From Neelides folsomi (taxonomy: Eukaryota; Arthropoda; Collembola; Neelipleona; Neelidae), in the NCBI GenBank assembly GCA_034687125.1, contig JAQGBZ010000254.1:26380-90379 (forward strand): a DNA stretch of 64,000 nucleotides, read 5' to 3'. Shown here one piece after another: positions 57,795 to 64,000 of the stretch. Numbering within the stretch: position 1 is the first letter of the stretch; every line of letters begins with the position of its first letter. The notes below the pieces were generated by a model, which had not been told where the DNA came from, ran no database searches, and saw only the letters and a list, made by a program, of their open reading frames with translations. A program made the position numbers and the translations under genes.

Positions 57795-59935
57795 TCAGCC
57801 AGTTTGAGATTTTCTTCCGCTGGCCAATTTCCATGTGAGAGGTTTGAAGGTTTTGAAAGCAGTGAAAGAGCGAAAATCCTTTTTCAATCCTTCGTGCTTC
57901 GGAAAAGTTTCTTGAACCCAAAAGTGCAATTCTTTCATTCCGACTTTCCGTTTGAAACACCGTTCGTACATGATGGCCGAAACGTCCAACTTTGTAATTG
58001 ACCTCGTTGTGAAAATCCCTTTAGAGGTCGATAGTTTATCAACTGTTTTGACCCCCAGGTTCAATTCCGCATTCCCTTTGCTCCACCTCAAACTGTCATT
58101 CACAAAAAGGTCGAATTTGCCCAAATCCCTCCAATTATTCCCCATCCAAACGAAAAAAGGATAAGCTAAAAGATGCGATTCTCGATTCATTGTATGAAGA
58201 CAATTCACTTTGATGGTCAAATGAGCAAGATTGGGAGCAAATCTGCGAATGAAATTGTAAAACAAAGTGAATTTGTCTTCCTTGTACCAGTAGATTTCAA
58301 TGTTTTGGTAAAGAAGTTTTGACAAGTTATTCCATGGATGGATTCCATCAATTCCTTGATTGGCGATGTAAGGCAAAGCGGGGAGAAGCGAAGTTGTTAG
58401 TTCAGTAACTGCTGGACATTCCAAAAGCGCTCGGTTCAAAATCCCCGCGGTGAACTCGTGTGAAAATGGGAGGATAAGGATGAGGGATTTGATGTTTTTG
58501 AATCCAGTCGGAACGTAGGAGTTGACTGCAATTATGTCATGTGGTTCAATGGGAACGTTTTGTTGGTATTTGGCTCTTCCCGCTTCAACGATTTTGAATT
58601 CCTCGACCGTTTTGATCATCGGAGTGAGGTTGAGGAATTTCCAAAGCTCGTTAATGTCACGTTGGCATCGCCTATTAAAATAAATTACTTATAATCATTT
58701 TGCAAATAGAATTATAATTTACAGTTTGACATATAAAATTTTAAAATTAAAACTTTAAAACAATTATATATTATTTAAATTATAAAATAATAATAAATGT
58801 TTTATGTTTTAATTAACTTACAGTTCTTTATAAAAGTAAAGTCGTTTAATTCGAAGATTCAAAAAGGGCGCCATCATCAAACTGAGCTCAGCCTCATCTT
58901 CAGTAAGGTCAGACCAGAAACAATGGCGGATGTTGGAGAAAATCAAAGTTTCAACTTGTGGAGCGAGATTTGAAATGGCCGAAAGCGAATTTGACAAAAT
59001 TTCTTCATTTCCCGCATATGCGGAATTCTTTCGCGGAAGAATCACTTTCACTTCTTTCAGATTCGGAGCCATCCACATGAGCTCCATTGAAATTCTTGAA
59101 TGGTTCGCCAAGTCACATTTGCAATATTCGTAATTGAGCGTCTTCAATGAAGGCAATTGGGGAGATTTGAACAACGCGGTTCTTTCTTCTTCAGTGTGGA
59201 AAACAAAGTGGCGATTTTGGTCTTCGAATTCAACGTCTTTGATTTCAACCACAACGAGGTTTGGGAAGAGTCGAAAGAAAAAATCCTCCAATTCGGAATT
59301 GTGTGGCAAATTGTCACCAGAAGGGCAATTTGAAATTGGCGGTTGAGTTTGAATCGGAAATTCCGAGAGATCGAGGAATTTGATTCGACAGCCAAAGGTT
59401 TCTTCGAATTCTTCCAAATTGAGATCCGTTTGAGCCAGAGGAGTTTTAAGGAACCATTTGAGGGAATCGACGAGTTGTGTGGTTTTAAATGTGGAAATCA
59501 CTTGGTCAATTTCTTCAACATTCTTCACAGGAAGGATTTTCTTCATTGACATTTCCCTTTTGAGCCAAAAATTGGCTTCGTTGTACCAGAGCTTATTCAC
59601 TTGGCGGTATTTCCACAATTCGCTCTCGCACACCATTTCAAATATCTTGCGAACGATCTTTAAAACAAATCAGCCATAATTTAGAATTTTGTTATTAAGT
59701 ATGTTACAGGATTAAATCCTTTAATGGTTTTTAAAAAAATTAGCGAAAACAATTGTTAAGTATTAACATTTATAAAATTAATGATAAATTTAAGCTTTTT
59801 TGGTGATTTAACTGTTTTTCTTACGAGTGTGTTTAAAGCGGGGTTTTCTTTCGGAAAGAAACTCTGACCGTGATTCTTCACTTTGTGCGGCATTTGAGAC
59901 TTGTTGAAATTAGTCTTTGGGCGTTTAGAAGTCAT
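57795..59935 (-). CDS. F-box-like protein
   Basis: Three exons join in phase: 59935-59825, 59657-58822 and 58671-57795, giving 607 residues. Across exons 1-2 the F-box-like helix reads I-V-R-K-I-F-E-M-V, E-L-W-K-Y-R-Q-V-N-K-L-W. The long C-terminal part has irregular leucine-rich segments (L-K-T-L-N-Y, L-K-E-V-K-V, V-E-T-L-I-F, L-A-H-L-T-I) consistent with a degenerate LRR substrate-binding region. F-box proteins link substrates to SCF ubiquitin ligases. The usual N-terminal F-box proline is not obvious. This may be one of an expanded arthropod family. Confidence 0.7.
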
Positions 59936-60128
59936 TGTCGTTAAATGAACGTTTAATTAACAAAAATTTAAGACAAAAATTACAAAAAATTTAGATATTT
60001 ACATAGAATGAAAATTAAATAATTTGTTTTAAACTATTGTGTCTTTGTTAACTAAAAAACATTACCTTTGGAAACTCTATGTTTTTGACAATAGTTAAAA
60101 TGCTAATCAAGATTTCATCGAATATAAC

Positions 60129-60212
60129 ATACAGTGTGGGCACCATATTTTTCTGTTTTTTACTCAATTATTAAATAAAAAACGCAAAAGTACATATGGT
60201 GCCCACACAGTA
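60129..60212. repeat. 84-bp foldback flanked by TA
   Basis: tacagtgtgggcaccatat and the inverted atatggtgcccacacagta enclose an AT-rich loop. Tc1/mariner-like ends. Confidence 0.85.
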
Positions 60213-60865
60213 TATTTAATTTACATTATTTTTAATTAAAAGTAATACTTTATACACAATACCTTATACATAATACATACTAATATGCATCTGTACTTAC
60301 TTAAAGTGACCTAAATGTGGAGAATGGGAGGTTATAAAGTTATAATTAAGTATACAGTATACCATATACGTATCACCTACACCTAAAATATTATTACATA
60401 ATTGAACTGTATTATTTGTATAATAAATAATATGTGTCAATGATTTTGATTTCATATTCCATATTTTTGAAAAATTTAAATTGACAATATCACAAAAACA
60501 ATTTGTTAATAAATTGCAATGTTGTAATGTTGTTGTATGTTACATATCAGTTATCAGAATGCTCATGCATTAAAATATTGCACATTTTAACGTATTGGTA
60601 TATATTTATATCATTAAATAATTATCGATGATCTCATTGTGCATTAGCAGGTCAGCACATTTGTCAGTCGTGGGTTCTTGCAGCACAAATTATTCTCATC
60701 CATAGATCCTCTTTGGACAGATATTTTTATGACTTTTTATGAGACAGGAGTCCAACTTCCAAAGCGAGAAGGTTCAAGTAACAAAGCAATATAATTTAAA
60801 ACTTTTTGCTTCAGCAATTATTTTTATATGTTTACGCCTTATGATTTACGTGCATTGGATGATGA

Positions 60866-60930
60866 TAGAGCGATACAGAAAAAAACAGGGAGACTCCGGA
60901 GTCTCCCTGTTTTTTTTCTGTATCGCTCTA
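60866..60930. repeat. 65-bp near-perfect loopless palindrome
   Basis: tagagcgatacag plus an A run plus cagggagactcc is mirrored through the centre ctccggag with no loop. The only difference is the length of the homopolymer (7 A against 8 T). Confidence 0.95.
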
Positions 60931-61210
60931 CTCTGTATGTATGTTTAATGCATTAGCATTCAAATAATAAATTGCGAGTGACTTGTTCATATTTATGTAT
61001 CTTTGTAACGGCATCATTTTGATATTAATTTTTATATGTGTATCAATTTGTAGATAAATACCTTATTTAAATATCTAACCAAACTTATTGTTAGTGGAGT
61101 AAAGTGTTTTTTTTTGTCTAGACAAGTAAATAATGTAATGAAGTACCATTGCATATATTATATCCTATGTACCATACTATAAAATCTATAGTATTTGAAT
61201 ACCGTTATTT

Positions 61211-61260
61211 TTCGATTTTAAGCCCGGGCTTAAATTAAAAATTTAGGGCTTAAAATCGAA
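61211..61260. repeat. 50-bp inverted repeat
   Basis: ttcgattttaagccc and gggcttaaaatcgaa are perfect arms. The centre holds a second partial palindrome (cccggg, aaatttaa). Confidence 0.85.
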
Positions 61261-61851
61261 CAAATAGGAAAATAATATTTGTGGAACTATGCACAGTAAA
61301 ATAAAAAGATAAATGCGAAGACTCAGACGTTATAATATTTCGGGGTTTAAAATGATTATGTTGTAGTGTGTGAGTATTGAGTATAAGAATACTCAATTTT
61401 AGTAATTTATATCTAAATAGTTTGGATGACTGTCATTTCAAAAAAATCATCTATATTTAAGTAACAAGAAATTATTTTATTAAATTGAATGCAAGTTTAA
61501 TTAAAGCGAGTTTAAATGCTGAAAATGAAATGCGTTCTATTTTAGCTTTTACTGTACCCTATTATATTTCACAGATATTATTTGAAAATAATATTTGAGA
61601 TTGAGACACAAAAATCATAAATAATTCATATATGATTTTGCATATTGAATAAAAACAATACAAGGAACCCTATTTCTACATCCAACCCCACCATTGGTGG
61701 ATAATAATGTAGATAAGAACATGAGACGTTCGTTGTTGTCGTTGATGTATTGATATGGTTGATTTTATTTCTTTTGCAAAGACTCAAATCTTTCACAACT
61801 CCAATTCATCTCAAGTTCTCAACAGCTCTCTTTCTTCACAGAAAACACAAA

Positions 61852-62866
61852 ATGGCGAACGCGAATTCCAGCACAAAATCGACTTTGGTTTATATCATTG
61901 GAGTTATTGATGTGGTACACCTTTCAATTTAATTGCACTTTTACTTAACCAATTTAAATATAATGTAATATACAAATTCAATTCACGTATGTAAATTATG
62001 ATTTTACATTTATAACTCCACATATTATATTATACAGTATTTATATAATTTAATCATATTGGAATATTATGAGAATCATTATAAGGTTAATTACGTAGGT
62101 TTATTTTGTTTTATCTAATAGATCAGCTGGGTCTTTGGAATTTTGATTTTTGGGGCCGTTTTTGTATTTTGGATGGTTTCGCCCAACGACGCTTATGAAA
62201 CATTTATTGGGCCAATAATTCTGGCTAAAAGTGGCGACATCACAACAGCCCAAACAGTTTACATGGTTATTAGTTTAATTATAATTGGTAAATACTCATC
62301 ATAAATCATTAAAATCATTATGTGTGTACTCTATTTGTTTATCTAGGTAGTCGCATACCAATTAAACTCATATTAACTTTTTATTTAAAGGGTTTTCCTG
62401 GCTTTATGTTTGGATTAATAAAACTTTGCTTTTCGATGGTGTGAAAGAGGTCATAAAACAATTTATTTGCTTTTCTACAAATCTAAAAATGATTTAGTAC
62501 TTTAATTTAATAATTTATTTATTTCTTACTGCACGTATCGAATAATGAAAATGTAATGCATTAATCAATTAATGATTTTAGAAAAATCCTGAGAAATTGA
62601 ACCGTTGGTTTATTGTGATGTGTGCCACCTTTGCCCTTTATTTGGTCTCGATTTTATCACACCTTTGGAACCAAGCCAATGGGAATTCAAACGACGAGTA
62701 TTCCTCATATTCAAAAGCATCAATGGCCCACACTGGTCTATCAATTGTTTACCGCATTGGCTCACTTGTAATTGTCAAAATATTCGTGAATGAACTTCGA
62801 GCTAACCTGGACGGGAATATCATTTTAATTCCCCATACACGTTTTGACTGTGGCAATAAAGCTTGA
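61852..62866 (+). CDS. Unrecognised four-TM membrane protein
   Basis: Exons 61852-61914, 62122-62287, 62391-62449 and 62582-62866 join in phase, giving 190 residues. Four hydrophobic spans are visible: exon 1-2 junction (V-F-G-I-L-I-F-G-A-V), end of exon 2 (Y-M-V-I-S-L-I-I-I-G), exon 4 (F-I-V-M-C-A-T-F-A-L) and exon 4 again (R-I-G-S-L-V-I-V-K-I). Loops are short. The family is not recognised; small tetraspan proteins of this type are common in arthropods. ATG choice: first Met after a pyrimidine-rich leader. Function unknown. Confidence 0.65.
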
Positions 62867-64000
62867 ATTCCCATACATTAAGGTTAAATGAGGTATAATT
62901 AAGGTTAATTAATTAAGGTGAAATTCAAATCGTTAATAGTTATATTATACCATGTTAAAACCTTATATAATTGACAACAATTTTAAATTTTAGAATCTTG
63001 TTTAGCTATCTTTTTCTTTATATTTATTTATCCTACATTGTATTTATATTGACGTGAGTAAATCCATCTCCTAAATTAAGTAAAACCTATTCATATCCTA
63101 TAATCGTAATTCTATATTCTTTGATATTTTTAATGAGTCCTAATTAATTTTAAGCTAACAATAAGTACTACTAATATTACTCAATGTCAGTAGTTTATCA
63201 AGGTTTTACATCATTTTAATATTAAATTAAAATTTACAATTTTCTCTATTAGCATCATCAATAGAAACGAGCTAAAATAAAAAAAAGGTGTAACATCACA
63301 AACAGAAATGGCCTTTAAAGTTTAAGCATTTGTTTCTGTTAACATTACATATATAAATGGAAAGTTATTGATTTTAATGGAATAAACTTTATTGTAATCT
63401 TATTAAAATATTTAATTTTCACCCATTATTGAACGCCGTTTTTAATTCATATTACAAGATTATTATTGATCTGTACCAATATTTTAAAAGTTGCATATTA
63501 AAAAATCAAATCCAATGTAGTATTAGTATTTATATTTTATATGTTATTTGCCGGATTTTATTAATCTCATCCAAATTGTCATATATAGTAATACAACAAT
63601 AATAATAGTGAATTTGGTTCCTTATCTGTTATTATTTATTCCGAAAGTCAAGATTTTCTGAAGAATCGCAATCAATTTTATTGCTTCATTGGCTGTGAAG
63701 AGGTGGATTCATAAGATCCGACATCCGACAAATAAATTCAAAATTGTCCGACGTTTAGAGTATCCGACATTCGACATTTTACATTACATAGCCTATCTTA
63801 CCTTCATAATAAACGTTATTCAAAACATCCGACAAGCGACAATTCTTCATAATATCAGACAATTTCATCCGACATCCCAAAATTCATAAAAATATTAGCA
63901 GTTACAAAGTTATTAGCCGTTACCTTCTCTTCTCAATTGAACATTTAATATTTATTATTTATAAAATATTTGAATTTGTATATACATTTATTATTTAGTA
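62867..64000. other. Gene-free 3' stretch
   Basis: No gene recognised. Short repeats of tccgaca/tcgaca cluster at about 63716-63880, and may be sub-terminal motifs of a transposon truncated at the window edge. Confidence 0.5.

Larger units (their letters stand above)
59936..61851. other. Gene-free spacer with several palindromes
   Basis: No exon recognised. Three foldback elements occur here (60129-60212, 60866-60930, 61211-61260), listed separately. Confidence 0.6.

Overview
The window is eukaryotic: AT-rich, with many short GT-AG introns, TATA boxes upstream of small secreted-protein genes, and gene families typical of arthropods (ionotropic and gustatory chemoreceptors, a chitin-binding protein, a ZAD-like C2H2 zinc-finger protein, trypsin, WAP, C-type lectin and VMO-I proteins). 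The mix of divergent intron-poor ionotropic receptors, VMO-I proteins and a bacterial-looking intronless GH99-like enzyme suggests a non-insect hexapod such as a springtail (Collembola). That placement is inference from gene content, not proof.

Layout. 1-2.5 kb: gene-free, with foldback (MITE-like) repeats. 2.5-5.8 kb: a gustatory-receptor-like gene (+) tail-to-tail with an ionotropic receptor (-). 6.9-12.7 kb: two tandem (+) genes pairing an N-terminal VMO-I domain with a second beta-rich secreted module, split by low-complexity inserts. 13.4-19.5 kb: a torsin AAA+ ATPase gene (+) divergent from a gene for its luminal cofactor LAP1/TOR1AIP (-). A torsin intron holds a damaged tetraspan gene, and a decayed partial copy of the whole locus follows at 19.7-20.9 kb. 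21.0-26.3 kb (-): trypsin-like, five LDLa repeats and CRAL-TRIO coding segments. All exon phases fit, so they may form one chimeric gene. A 1.9-kb terminal-inverted-repeat element with a perfect 8-bp target duplication sits in what would otherwise be a 68-bp intron.

26.8-29.3 kb: a frameshifted ionotropic receptor (-). 30-35.4 kb: small (+) genes for a C-type lectin, an EF-hand-like protein and a tandem pair of six-cysteine secreted peptides. 35.6-37.7 kb: ZAD-like C2H2 zinc-finger gene (-). 38.6-45.7 kb: two ionotropic receptors (+) around a tiny secreted-peptide gene (-). 46.4-47.9 kb: a coiled-coil gene with an apparent frameshift, and a peritrophin-type chitin-binding gene. 49-54.3 kb: a TMEM53/DUF829-like hydrolase (-), a four-repeat WAP protein (+) with a GC-AG intron, and an intronless secreted GH71/99-like glycosidase (-), a strong candidate for horizontal acquisition from bacteria. 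55.6-62.9 kb: a damaged cysteine-rich gene, a 3CxxC zinc-binding protein, an F-box-like protein and an unrecognised tetraspan protein.

The genes form no operon. Functional links are local: torsin with its activator, the chemoreceptor genes, and the defence- or cuticle-type secreted proteins. Short palindromic elements recur throughout, several ending in CAGGGTGGGCCATAA-like or hAT-like CAGGG termini. All exon boundaries were called by eye from splice consensus and reading phase.
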